64,000 nt of DNA from Manihot esculenta (taxonomy: Eukaryota > Streptophyta > Magnoliopsida > Malpighiales > Euphorbiaceae), in assembly GCF_001659605.2 (NCBI RefSeq), contig NC_035174.2, positions 3,350,389-3,414,388 of the forward strand. The letters are read 5' to 3'. The notes beneath the pieces are model-generated. The model searched no databases. It saw nothing but the letters and a program-made list of their open reading frames with translations, and was not told the origin of the DNA. Positions 26,422 to 37,000 of this stretch are shown here, piece after piece. Numbering within the stretch: position 1 is the first letter of the stretch; each line of letters opens with the position of its first letter. Position numbers and translations under genes: made by a program.

Positions 26422-27285
26422 TCACGCAACCATCACTCTAGAATACCCCATTCCCATCGAAGGGTGTGGAGATAACGGCGATAACGGCGGTACATTAAAT
26501 ATCCCCATCTTTTCCTCATCCCAAAACCCCTTCCAACTCGACGGCGTTAAGGGATCCGTCGTCTCCGGCGAAGGCTTTTCCGTCTTTATTATCTTATTAT
26601 TATTCATATTATTGCTGCTCTCCAAGGCCTTTGTCTCCTCAATCTTCCTTTTCTTCTCATTGTTGTTGTTATTATCATTCTTACTATGATCATACTTATT
26701 ATCTGTCACCGTCGATTCAGATTCAGATTCTTGTTGAGAATTAACTGAATTGCCAATTTCAAGAGGAAAATTGAGGATCGCCTTACTTCCACGCAATCTA
26801 AAGGCAGCAGTATCATAAGCTTTAGCAGCTTCTATAGCGGTATCAAATGTCCCCAGCCATACACGAGCACCTTTCTTATTAGGATCGCGAATCTCCGCTG
26901 CATATTTTCCCCACGGCCTGCAGCGAACACCTCTGTAATGCTTTCCTCCACTAGAATCCGACCTGTTATTCTCAGTTGCTACTGGCTGCTGATGAGGGAC
27001 AGCGTTCACGGTTGCTGGAGGGGGTATCGAAATTTGACTCATGGTTGGTTTCCGCTGGCTCAAACTGGAAGATTTATGAGGCTTGGACTCAGACTTGTGA
27101 GGTTGGTGTGGCAGATCAAGGCAATCAAATTCTTGGGTTTCAGTTTTAGAAGAGTGATAAGTGGAGGTGTAGCTGCAGAAAGTATCAAGACTGCAGATGA
27201 AATTATCCATGGAAGCGCAGTCAGCGTCAGTAAGGAGGTGGTGCGTAATGCGGTCCAAAGTTGAGACTTGGTGTGGAGAGGCCAT
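26422..27285 (-). CDS. AP2/ERF transcription factor, ERF5/ERF6-like (group IXb)
   Basis: Intronless, 287 residues from ATG at 27285. The AP2/ERF domain is at about residues 115-176 ([20 protein letters not shown] ... [15 protein letters not shown]), ERF-type. The N-terminal [14 protein letters not shown] matches the group IX N-terminal motif. A basic NLS-like KKRKIEE and an Asn/Lys-rich linker follow the domain. The C-terminus [17 protein letters not shown] matches the SP-rich motif of the ERF5/ERF6/ERF104 group, which is a MAP-kinase phosphorylation site in that family (known for the family, not shown here). WGKY replaces the more usual WGKF. It lies 3.05 kb from, and in the same orientation as, the related ERF at 22660-23370, so the pair is probably a tandem duplication. 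Confidence 0.92.
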   Translation of the reverse strand: MASPHQVSTLDRITHHLLTDADCASMDNFICSLDTFCSYTSTYHSSKTETQEFDCLDLPHQPHKSESKPHKSSSLSQRKPTMSQISIPPPATVNAVPHQQPVATENNRSDSSGGKHYRGVRCRPWGKYAAEIRDPNKKGARVWLGTFDTAIEAAKAYDTAAFRLRGSKAILNFPLEIGNSVNSQQESESESTVTDNKYDHSKNDNNNNNEKKRKIEETKALESSNNMNNNKIIKTEKPSPETTDPLTPSSWKGFWDEEKMGIFNVPPLSPLSPHPSMGMGYSRVMVA

Positions 27286-28354
27286 GGGAGAGATTAGAGA
27301 AGCGTGCGGCTTGTATATCGGGTGGAAATAAAAGAGAGAAAGGAGAAATAATTTGAGTGGAAAAGGAAGAGTGAGGGCATATAAATAATAGAAGATTTGA
27401 GGAAAGTTGATTTCGTGGGAGTTTCTTAAGGCTTAAGCGGGTGGGAGGGAGGAAGCATCCGCAGCCTTGTTTTGTATTTTAGTAGAATATTTGTTAATTA
27501 ATAATGCTTGCGTGGAGAGCCAATGCTACGTATATAACTTAAACGACATGCTTCCTTGCTTCTTCCACCATAATGTCACTACAAATTAGGGAAAATTCTT
27601 ACGGCATTAAGATATAAACGGTTAGTTATTTTTATACATAGAATTTATATATATATATATTATACTATATTTTGATTTGATTTATATTATTCCATTACCA
27701 TAATTTTTATTTATTTTAAAATATTATTCATTTTTATTTAATATATAAATTTACTATTATAATTTTACTAAATGACAAAAACAAATCTCGTTATTCAATA
27801 CAGAAAGAAAGAAAAGTTCCTTTCTTTCGTGTTTTTTTTTATAGCCATTTCTATAGGTCTACTCTTTCGAATAAGAGAAGGCTTTTTATTCAACAGACGA
27901 ATTTTGTTGATTTATAATTATAAAATAAAAAAAATGTGTCATTTGAATAAATCAAAATAAAATTATTTTCGTAGTTTGACTAAAAGATAAAGTTAATATT
28001 TTTTTTTTTTAATAAAGAATCAGTGATTTCAATATTTGCATTCTTATTTTTAATTTTATCAAAGCACATAAATTATTGAGGAGATAAAAATTGATGCAAG
28101 TTATATTATCTTTTAATTTTTGAATTTCATATGTTACATTTATATATTATTTTTGTATAGCCAATGACTAAATTGATTTTGAGAAATTCTCTTTGTAAGT
28201 GATTGAGTTATTTGAATGATAACGATTAACAATCGTTGTAAATATTTTACTTCGCTTCATTTTAGCAGCTTTATGATTTAGCTTTTGCTAAAGATAAAAG
28301 TAATTAAGTTGACGGAAAAATGAAAATTGTTATTAAACCAGTTTCTCTCAGCTG

Positions 28355-28498
28355 CAGGGGCGGAGGGAGGGTGTGGCAAGAACATGTATCGTACCGGCGA
28401 CTGAAAAATATTTTGAAGGGAATAAAGGTACCGCAGGGGCGCAGTCGGTGGTGTCGCAGCAATACCCTATCAGAAGGGAAGCTTCTACTCCACCACTG
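28355..28498. mobile_element. Non-autonomous hAT-type MITE (144 bp) with 8-bp TSD
   Basis: The left end CAGGGGCGGAG and the right end CTCCACCACTG (reverse complement CAGTGGTGGAG) form imperfect 11-bp terminal inverted repeats of the CAGNGGCGGAG type common in plant hAT elements. Flanks CTCAGCTG (28347-28354) and CTCAGCCG (28499-28506) match at 7 of 8 bases, the 8-bp duplication expected of hAT transposition. Internal sequence is much richer in G+C than the surroundings and encodes nothing. Confidence 0.72.
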
Positions 28499-29879
28499 CT
28501 CAGCCGTATAATTTTTTTTAAAAAAGTAAAAATTAATATATTATCTGTAGCATTGCATGCACTGGGTTGACGGCAAACCAATTTAATTATGAGGAGGTTC
28601 AATGAATGTAACGAAAATGCTAACTATCTCAATTATATTTTCAGACGGATGATGAACATGACGTTAATTAAATCCCATGCAAATTTCTCTCATTATAAAA
28701 AATATTTTTAAAATAAATTAAAACTTTATTTATTACAGAAAATAGTTTATATTTAAAAATAAAATATATTAATAAATTTATATGTGAGGGTATTAATAAA
28801 ATTTTTAAAGTGAATAAAAAGAAAAAATTATTTTTTTTTAAATTAGTACTAAATATTTTCCGTAAAATATTTTTTATTAACTAAAATACTAAATATTTTC
28901 TGTAAAATAAACATTTAAAATTAATACTTTCTGCCGACAAGAAATTGAACATTATGTATTAATTTTCATCTCAAAAAGGAAATTTGATTTTTGCACATGT
29001 CTTTTTATTAAAGCTATGTAAAAATATATTATTATAACTTTTTTTATTGAAATTTTAATTTTTTATTAATAGATATATAAATCAACGTACACAAATTTTT
29101 CAGAGTTGAAATTTGATCAAAATCTGCAACTCTGTAGACCAAGTTTCAAAAGGCATGAGGTTTGAATTTTGACTTTAGGGGCTTTTGTTGTAACTGAAAA
29201 GATCATACTTTTCAAAATTGGCTTTTGAAAATTGAAATATAAAGTTGGGATGGATATAAAAGCTTTAAACGAAGTTGCCTCGTTGGTGACTGCTTGGAGC
29301 AGAGGAGATGGTGGTGATGATGCAATCCACATGTGGACCCCTTTTATCCATTTCGTGTGGTGTCCCCTAGCACCCGTGTTTAATTTCGGCAGTGGGTCCT
29401 CCAACTCTGCCTTTGTCTAACCAAAAAAAATTCATCAGTTCATCATTTGATTTAAGAAAAAAAAATGTATTTAAATTTTTAAAAAATTTATTAATAATTT
29501 TTTTATTAATTTTAATCGTTAAAAATTATAAAAAAATTTAAAATATGATTAATAATAATAAACTTTTATAAAATTAAAAGATCAAATTAATGATTTCTTT
29601 TAAAATTATACAAATTAAATAGTAAATTATTTAATATTTAAAATTAATCAACTTATTAATAAATAGATTTTTTAAAATTTCATTAATATTTTAATATTTT
29701 TACAATTAAATAATTAATTAATCAATGAATTTCTAATTTTTCCTTATCTTTAATCAGACAGTGACCCTTTCTCCATTCAAATTTTTTGAATCATTTATAA
29801 ATATCATAAACGACATTCTTTGATTATGATGGATTGACATTGTGAATTCTATTCACATGTTCTAATTCTTAACTAAGGT

Positions 29880-30117
29880 TAGATTTGTATTACGAAAAAA
29901 ATATTTTTTAAGAAAATATTTTTTAATATTTGAAATATTTAAAAATTTTAATCAATAAAAAATATTTTATTGATAAAAGAAAAATAAATCATGTTTTAAT
30001 ATTTTAAAATCTACATTTATATATAAATTTATTAATAAATTTTATTTTTAAAATTAAATTTGAATGATAAAAAATAAATTATTTTATTAAAAAATATTTT
30101 TCAAATACAAATTATTT
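29880..30117. mobile_element. Candidate AT-rich MITE with imperfect inverted ends
   Basis: The left end AGATTTGTATTACGAAAAAA followed by ATATTTTTT is roughly the reverse complement of the right end AAAAAATATTTTTCAAATAC followed by AAATTAT. The inverted ends are about 27 bp and imperfect. No target duplication is clear, and AT-richness makes chance pairing possible. Confidence 0.4.
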
Positions 30118-30155
30118 CTCACGATGAATGAAAATTAAAATCCACTTAATGCAAT

Positions 30156-30160
<5 letters not shown>

Positions 30161-30206
<46 letters not shown>
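30161..30206. repeat. (TA)23 microsatellite
   Basis: Forty-six uninterrupted bases of alternating T and A. Confidence 0.95.
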
Positions 30207-30210
<4 letters not shown>

Positions 30211-30776
30211 TCCATAGTTTTTTTTAATAAAATTTTAAAAACTATCCGCATGGTAACAAAAAAAAAGCTACTCCTAAAAAAGTCATTTTAAAAGGAAGAT
30301 GTTACATTGTATATAAAATGCGATTTAAATCGAAAATATCGATTGAATTAAATTAATTTAAAATTTTAATTTAATTTTTTATTTATTTAAAAATTTAATT
30401 TAATTTTTTATTTATTTTAATTGGATGGATTTAATTTTTAATTTTAAAAATTTTAATTATTTTAATTTGATTTAATTTTAATTAAAAAAAATAAAAATAA
30501 TCAAATCGATCTGATTAGTGATAATAGTATATTATTTTTAATAATATTAAGAGATTAGATAAATTAAAATATTTTAATTAAATTTTAAAATATTAAAAAT
30601 AAAGTGTAAAAATAAAAATTTATTAAAAATTTAAATCCATCAAATCAAACAGAATCAACTCGAATCAGATTGGTTTGATTCGATTCGATTTCTAACTAAA
30701 ATAAATTCAATTTAATTTTTATAAATATCAAAATTATAATTTTTAATTTATTTAGTTCGGTTCAATTTTAAATTTG

Positions 30777-30802
30777 TATATATATATATATATATATATA
30801 TA
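30777..30802. repeat. (TA)13 microsatellite
   Basis: Twenty-six bases of alternating T and A inside an AT-rich interval. Confidence 0.9.
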
Positions 30803-31225
30803 ACCGTTAAATTATATTTAATTATTATTTAAAATAAAATTTAAAAATATATATATATATTTAGCAAAAACTTATTAATTAATATCTAATTTTAAAAAAT
30901 ACATTAAAATATTTTTAATATTTTAAAAATTTTATTAATTAATATCTCTATTAATTTTAATATTTAGATAATATAAAAAAAACTTAAAATACTTTTAATA
31001 TAAAATAATTAATTAATAAATTTGTTATAAAATTAAGTGTAATACCCGGCTTGAGTCCGGCATCGGAATTTCTGTAGACCGGCGGAATCTCTGTCGGAAC
31101 CCTCGAGAAGGGTAAGACATAAGTGTTCATGTGTGTTTTAAGAGTTTTGAATGGTTTTAAGTGTTAAAGGAAAGAGTGTTGAAAGAAAAGCAATAAGGGA
31201 GAAATGCAAAGGTTCGAAGGTCACT

Positions 31226-32093
31226 TTCGGCCGCCGAAGGTCACTTTCGGATTCACGTTCGGCTGCCGAAGGTGGTCTGGCCAGCCACCTATAAAAAGGG
31301 CCAAGGGTCGGTGGAGGGAGGCTATTGCTCCTCCACTTGCAGCCAGAGGTGAGTTCAAGCCCCTCTCACGTTGACTTTCATGATTTTCATGATTTCCTTC
31401 AAATCTTTCCAAGATTTTAAGAGTTTTGATGATTTTTGAAGGTTTTAAGCAAAAAGAGCAAAGTTTGAAGCGTGGAGCTTTGAGAAGGGATTTCTCCATA
31501 TCTCCACGTTAGGATTCTTCATCCTCAAGTTCTTTAAGAGGTAAGTGAAGATCCAGAACGTCTTTGAAGGATTTTGACGGTTTTATGGGAGTTGTATAGT
31601 TAGTATGCATGTATAGGGTGTTGATTGAGGTTTTGCATGAGTTTGGTGTTTCAGCATGTTAAGTGTTGTTTGCAGTGTTTGTTTGAGGTTTTAGGAGAGT
31701 TTTAGACCTCTTTATGCATGTTTGAGGGTATGTGCTAGTTGGGAGTAGTTGTTTTGCATGTTGAGGGGGGTTTTGTGCAAGTTTGCATGAAACAGAGCAA
31801 GGTTCTGTCCACTGGACACAACCAGGTTCGGCCGCCAAAGGAGGGTTCGGCCGCCGAACATGCTTGGAGGTGGTTTCGGCTGCCAAAGCTTGCCCCCGCA
31901 ATTTGGGACTTTCGTCTCTGGAGGCAAGGTTTGGCCGCCGAAGGTGCCGCTGAAGGTGAGGGACTTTCGTCTCTGGAGAGCCTTTTGGCCTCCGAACCTT
32001 GCCCCCGAAGGGTTTCGGCCGCCGAAGAAAGAAGTTCGGCCGCCGAACATGCATGAGTTTCGTCTCTGGAGTGGGGTTTTGGCCGCTGAACCT
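31226..32093. repeat. Palindromic TTCGGCCGCCGAA repeat field within the solo LTR
   Basis: The near-palindrome TTCGGCCGCCGAA or close variants occurs about nine times (for example 31226, 31258, 31827, 31846, 31874, 32016, 32036). A second motif TTTCGTCTCTGGAG occurs three times (31910, 31965, 32058). Spacing is irregular, so this is a dispersed motif field rather than a regular tandem array. Confidence 0.85.
31290..31298 (+). promoter_or_regulatory. TATA box of the solo LTR
   Basis: TATAAAAAG lies about 250 bp into the LTR in the otherwise C/G-rich U3 region, the expected position for the retrotransposon promoter. Transcription would begin about 25-30 bp downstream, near 31325. Confidence 0.55.
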
Positions 32094-32419
32094 GCCGCCG
32101 AAAGTATCCTGTCCAGCCTTCTTTTGCATGTGTTATGTGATTGTTTTAGGATCTTTTAGAGGGCTTTTGGGGAGTTTTTTAGAGATGTTCTTGAGTTCGT
32201 TTGGTCCCTCATTTGAGTCCACCTATGTAGGTACGGATCAGAGGAATCAGGGAGGTCAGCAGTGAGTCCAGTTTCAGAACTTGCAGAGAATGTATGATCA
32301 TGTATGGAATGTCACAGGTACACAGACAGGATAGCAGGCTTACTACGGGTCCCGGCGACCTTAAGTCGATCTGGATCCTAGTGCCGGTAGCAGTTCGATT
32401 TTCGGGCTGTTACATTAAG

Positions 32420-33241
32420 AATTAATTATTGAAATATTAATTAATAAAAAAGATTATTAATTTTTTAAAATTAATAGAATGAATATTTTTATAAATTAAA
32501 TAATAAATATTTGTATATTTAATTAGTGTATATCGATTTTTAAAGGAGAAAACCGTAGGTAGCTTGAGTAGGAGGCGAGCAGTCAGCGTCAGGGTTTAGA
32601 GGAGAAATCAAAATGTTAAAGTAGTGTACACAAAGTCTAATTTAGTTCCTTAATTCTGCGGTACTCCTTGACCTATCACATTTACAAGGTTACGTAAAAT
32701 GCTACGGCTTTTCATCCCTCTGAAATCATGGATATCCAAATACTCTTTAATTATCTAACCGGTTTAGTTCGGTGTAAAGTGAATTAAATTAGAATTTGAG
32801 ATTCCATCGTTTATTTTTTTAAAAAAATATATAATTAAAAAATAATATTTTTTATTCAAAATTTTAATATTTAATATTTAAAAAATTTTATTAAAAAAAC
32901 TATTAATTACTTTAAATCATTTAATATCTGTAATTTTAATTACATAAATTATTTATTTGTTATTATTTCAAATATTAATACTATTTAGTCATTCCAATTA
33001 AAGTTAAAATAAACTTATCGAAATTTTTTTAATAGAAAAATTAATTTTATAAAATATAAAAATATTTTAATTGAATAATTTGAAAATAATAAATAAATAA
33101 ATTTTTTAAAAAATTCAAAAATCTTATAATAATTCTCCCAAACATATATATAAAACAAACATGCAATGGGTCTATTTTATCATTCAAAACTTTTTTTGCC
33201 CTTTTGGTATCGAGGCTCCAGAGCTGTGTTCCTAGCTCTTC
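32420..33241. other. AT-rich intergenic DNA between solo LTR and retrosequence
   Basis: No gene or structured element recognised. The composition is mixed at 32530-32790 and very AT-rich at 32800-33130. Confidence 0.45.
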
Positions 33242-33257
33242 AACTCCAAGTACTTCT

Positions 33258-34101
33258 ACTCTTGTCAAGTCATTGCATTAACGAACAGGAGAAAAAAGAG
33301 AGAAACCCTCTCGGGTAGAGGAGAAAGAAATGGTGAGGTAGAAGCCAGTTTTGCGATTCTGCAAGGAATTTCGGTTCGTTTGCTTTTCTTTGTTTTTGGG
33401 TAAGGACGGCGCTGTCATCCTTGGTTTCCATCATGAATGGCAGTGCTGACTTATTTTGGATTTTATTTTTATTGTTTTTGTTTTAAATGTTTAAGATGCT
33501 TTCTTTTGTGAGGGATGACTGTTTTCTCAGGCTTATTGGGTTTGGTGGCTCGCTTTCGACTACAGGAAAGGCTTTTAGTTGCTGCGACGCTGTATCCTGA
33601 AATAGCCCCGTTACGTCCGGAGTTTCACGCTCCCGTTGGGCTCTCCGGCGTCTCCTTCATGCACACTATGGTTCTGCTATGGGTTGCTTTTGATCTGTCT
33701 ACTTCTCCAATTTTCAGATGTGGTTTGCATACTGGTTTATGCCCTAACTAGTTCAGGTTATCATTGGTGATCCGTGTTGATCGGCGATGCTGTGGCGTAG
33801 ATTGCTTTGATTGGTGATGCTGCTGACGATTCCTAGTGGTGCATTGTTGTGTATCAATTTCAGGTGGTGCCTCATTTTCCTGTGAATGGTTTGAGTTGAA
33901 TTAGACTTATTGATTTGGGTTGGGCTGAGTCTTAATTTTAGATTGATTTATGATTGATTTTGGTCTATTTTTCTAGTTCAGATTGAGATTTTTATCTGAT
34001 TTTTTTTAGATTGTATATTGTTCTTAATTTTCTCTGTATTCCGTCTTTCAAGCTCTTGATAAATGCAATCTACACTTGGCATTGATAAAAAAAAGAAAAA
34101 G
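33258..34101 (+). mobile_element. Candidate non-LTR retrosequence with A-rich tail
   Basis: A moderately GC-balanced segment in AT-rich DNA ends in GGCATTGATAAAAAAAAG followed by AAAAAG, the tail style of plant LINE and retrocopy 3' ends. Flanking sequences AACTCCAAGTACTTCT (33242-33257) and AACTCGAAGGACTTCT (34102-34117) match at 14 of 16 positions, consistent with an old target-site duplication. No reverse transcriptase domain is present, so it would be a 5'-truncated or internally deleted LINE, or a retrocopy of another RNA. The 78-codon frame at 33515-33751 has no recognisable product. Confidence 0.5.
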
Positions 34102-34189
34102 AACTCGAAGGACTTCTCATTTGTTTTTCCCTTTTTTTGGCCTCTCATTGGTTTAAAAAACAATCGATTTTTTTATAACAATTTTTTTT

Positions 34190-34280
34190 TTCTTTTTGAA
34201 ATAGGGGTTGGGGGAGTCGAACCTTAGACCTTTCAAGGCTACAGGATGCACTTTCCACTAGGCTAAGCCTTGAAGTGCAC
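34190..34280 (-). mobile_element. tRNA-derived SINE-like copy (antisense)
   Basis: Read on the - strand it contains TAGCCTAGTGG (A box, 34255-34265) and GGTTCGACTCC (B box, 34213-34223), both close to the RNA polymerase III consensus and about 31 nt apart, and it then runs into an A-rich tail (poly-T on the + strand at 34182-34197). It lacks a foldable full tRNA cloverleaf, so it is a SINE-type sequence, not a tRNA gene. Similar ACAATTT-plus-T-run sequence on both sides may be a target duplication. Confidence 0.68.
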
Positions 34281-34779
34281 AATTTATTTTTTGAAAGTAC
34301 AATTAATCATGATTTCAATATATTTAATTGATCTATATATGAATTTGAAAGAAATAAAACTGTATTAATATGAAGTGGTATTTCTCAAAAGCAATGATAA
34401 AGTAAGTATAGAATTTATACTTGAAGTTGAATGGTTTAGGGAAACGAAAACTTCCTGAATACTTAGACGATTATATTTTTCTTTAGAATTAATGGTCCAA
34501 AAAATTATAAACCTTGTCGCTTTAATAATTTTATTATTTTTCATGTATCTAATTAGAACAAATCACTAATATTATAATCTTAAATTAAATTCAAATCAAA
34601 ACCAAATCATAATGTTTTTTTTTTATCCCAAGTTAAAACAGAAAAAAAAATAAAATTAAATGTTGCAGTTATGCCTAAGAGATTAATTAGAGTCACTTGG
34701 TAATGTAGAGGTTGGAGTTGTTTTGAACAACCTCAAATTGGACAATAACAAACGTGTCTTTGGACCGAACCTCTTTATT

Positions 34780-34881
34780 GCATGCAACCCCTGCATGACA
34801 ATCTCCTTTACACGTGCCTCCCCTCTCTTCAACACGTGCCATCCTTATCTGGATTCCGGATCCCCTCTCTCTCTATATATA
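34780..34881 (+). promoter_or_regulatory. Oleosin promoter: RY elements, two G-boxes and TATA box
   Basis: Within 175 bp upstream of the oleosin start are CATGCA (34781-34786, part of TGCATGCA) and TGCATG (34792-34797), the RY elements bound by B3 factors of the LEC2/FUS3/ABI3 group. CACGTG occurs at 34811-34816 and 34833-34838 (G-box/ABRE for bZIP factors such as ABI5). A TATATATA box follows at 34874-34881. This spacing and combination is the classic seed-maturation promoter layout; activity is inferred. Confidence 0.8.
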
Positions 34882-34953
34882 TCACCTTCTCCGTCTCTCA
34901 CAAAACTCCATCATCTACACTGCACAAATCAATCACTGTTTTTATTTTCGTCA

Positions 34954-35443
34954 ATGGCCGAGCAACAAGCATTGCAGCAGCACGACCAGCCACCACGAAA
35001 GTCCTACCAGGTGGTGAAGGCAGCAACTGCGGCCACAGCTGGTGGATCTCTGCTACTTCTTTCTGGTTTAGTGGTGGTTGGTACGGTCATTGCGATCACC
35101 ATAGCTACTCCATTGCTGGTCATTTGCAGCCCGGTTATTGTCCCTGCGATCATCGCAGTTGGTCTCATAATCACAGGGTTCTTGACCTCAGGAGGTTTCG
35201 GCGTAGCATCAGTCTTCATCTTGACATGGATTTATAGGTAATAATTCATTTTGTTAAGGAAGTCTAGCTAGCTAGGTCTCGTGATTATTCTAACAAGTGG
35301 AGGGTTGCAGGTATGTAACTGGGAAGAAGCCACCGGGCGCGGAAAGTCTGGAGCAGGCACGGCTGAAACTGGCGGGTAAGGCACGAGAAATTAAGGACAA
35401 AGCGGAGCAGTTTGGGCATCAAGCAACTGGTCAACAGACATAG
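34954..35443 (+). CDS. Oleosin (oil-body structural protein)
   Basis: Predicted 138 residues from exons 34954-35237 and 35311-35443. Oleosins coat seed oil bodies and set their size. The sequence shows a short hydrophilic N-terminus (about 1-25), a long uncharged hydrophobic hairpin (about 28-95) with the proline knot P53-x5-S59-P60-x3-P64 ([15 protein letters not shown]), and an amphipathic, Lys/Glu-rich C-terminus. The small size and the lack of a C-terminal insertion point to the low-molecular-weight (L) class. The start at 34954 is supported by the upstream TATA box and by the onset of the oleosin sequence; the open frame upstream (from 34723) runs through the promoter and is not coding. 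The promoter carries RY and G-box elements expected for seed expression. The single intron near the end of the hydrophobic domain is a little unusual, as many oleosin genes are intronless. Confidence 0.93.
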
Positions 35444-35559
35444 AAGATCCGGTCCACTTCCATCTCTGCCCTTATACATGGAGAAACAATAATACAGATA
35501 TCATTAAAGATTGGGGTGGAGAAGCATGGCTTTGATTTAGATGTGTATGAGTGGTGATT

Positions 35560-37000
35560 AATTATAAATCAAGGCCATTTCTTGTTTGTGGTGTTAATTT
35601 GGCATTTGGGTTGCTTTTTTTTTTTTCCTTTTTTTGTGTATGTGCTTTAAAATAATTTATTTGTTTTATTGTCTGGAGTCTCTGTAATGAAGTCTTTTAT
35701 TTCTTGGATTTGTGTAGTAATAGTCTATTGATTTGGGTATTACATATGATCAATATCTCGCCCCAGAAGGATCAGTTTTTAATTAAAGTTGGGTAGAGTC
35801 ACCTGTCACTAGGGTACAGTGATCTTAATATAGGATCATGTGTGTAATAACTTTTCCTAGTCCTAATAGTCCTGTGTCCTTTTTAAGTATAGGACAGCGG
35901 CGTCTACAAATGACGTCTTGTGTTTTCTTTTATACTTCAGCGGCTCTAGTCTCTTCTATATCAAATTAAGTTGTCAAATCTTATCGGGGTCGAGAGGCTA
36001 ATTCTTATCCGTATTGGATTTTTATACGTTCAATTACTTATTAAATTTGCAAGGTAACATTATTATTTAGTACAGATCAAGATAGTTTTTTTTTAATGTT
36101 TTTAGAATAAAGTTCTATTAAATTTGAGAGATTGTTTAGTCTTAAACATGCGAGAACAGGTACATGCAAGAATCAAGAAATTTCCTTGCGGGCACTAGAA
36201 ATTTCCCTTTATCGCATATAATGAATCATTCATCGGGACTTGGAGCTCCGAGACGCGTTCAGATTTGGCCCTCGTCGTATTAGATAGACCGATTTTTTGC
36301 CGGATTATTCTCTCCCCCTCGATAGGCTCTTCTTTTTTTATTCGACTTAAATTATGATCATTTGTAAAATTGATCATTTATTTTGTCTGCAATTCTTAGT
36401 TATTTACCAGGTGGGTAAAATAGAAATTTACTACTGATTCCAACATATTTTTTGAATTATATATTTTTAGGGAAAAGCATAATCACCGAACTCGTATAAT
36501 AATTGTAGTCATTGGTACCGACCTGTCAACTTTTTTCTTAATCTTAACTTATTATAAGGTCAAGGGACGAGTTGATTGTACAAATTGCATGCGCATGTAA
36601 AAGCCTCTAGAGTTGATAAGACGTGTATCTACTCTTCAAAGGGGTTTTGAAAGACGCAGAATATGATATAAACAGACACTGATCGAGATGGGGGATAGGG
36701 ATCTTGATTTTGAGCGTGAATTTCTTCACAACTTGATACAGACACAAACAATAAGATTGCAATAATCTAAATGAGGATTAACGAAGCTGGAGAGGAGTAG
36801 TTGATCTAACTATAGGGCTGGATGAGCAGGAAATTAAACAAGAAGAAAGCAAAATCAATAGGAGAAATTAAAATACATCAAACATATAAAAGAGAAGAAG
36901 GAAATAGAGCTGAGCAGCGGTGAGAAAGGGCTGGCAACAAGCATTAAAATCAACATTCATTCCTGTATATGTGCATCAACTTGACAGTCCAACTGTGCAA
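35560..37000. other. Intergenic DNA, no gene recognised
   Basis: The left part is oleosin 3' UTR. The segment 35750-36400 has mixed composition and could be an old transposon remnant, but no termini or coding similarity were found. The segment 36480-36600 is also non-AT-rich with nothing recognisable. The far right may be the 3' UTR of the - strand EMF2-type gene. Confidence 0.4.

Larger units (their letters stand above)
27300..31032. other. AT-rich intergenic DNA with small transposons
   Basis: No protein-coding gene is supported. It contains the promoter of the ERF gene (27300-27550), the hAT-type MITE (28355-28498), a candidate MITE (29880-30117), two TA microsatellites and long AT-rich tracts. 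The small frames at 29117-29404 (-) and 28348-28602 (-) have no recognisable features; the latter mostly covers the MITE. Confidence 0.5.
31038..32414 (+). mobile_element. Solo LTR of a retrotransposon (1377 bp) with 5-bp TSD
   Basis: Begins TGTAATACCC and ends GGGCTGTTACA, giving TG...CA ends with TGTAA/TTACA inverted termini. It is flanked by identical TTAAG at 31033-31037 and 32415-32419, so boundaries are precise. No internal retrotransposon domains or second LTR are present, hence a solo LTR left by recombination. A TATA-like TATAAAAAG at 31290-31298 in the first fifth indicates U3 and + orientation. TGTAA-type ends resemble LTRs of Ty3/gypsy chromoviruses (inference). Open frames at 31659-32129 and neighbours arise from the repeated CGG-rich motif and are not genes. 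The LTR is markedly richer in G+C than its AT-rich flanks. Confidence 0.88.

Noticed and set aside
28348..28602. 84-codon - strand frame
   Set aside because: It mostly spans the non-coding MITE and its flanks.
29117..29404. 95-codon - strand frame in AT-rich DNA
   Set aside because: No recognisable domain and no conserved-looking motif; kept out for lack of support.
31659..32265. Several overlapping open frames on both strands in the CGG-rich region
   Set aside because: They come from repeated TTCGGCCGCCGAA motifs in the solo LTR; translations are repetitive and resemble no protein.
34213..34265. A true tRNA gene
   Set aside because: A and B boxes are present, but the flanks do not form an acceptor stem or cloverleaf and an A-rich tail follows.
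34723..35241. 172-codon start for the oleosin
   Set aside because: The upstream part overlaps the RY, G-box and TATA promoter elements; the family sequence begins at ATG 34954.
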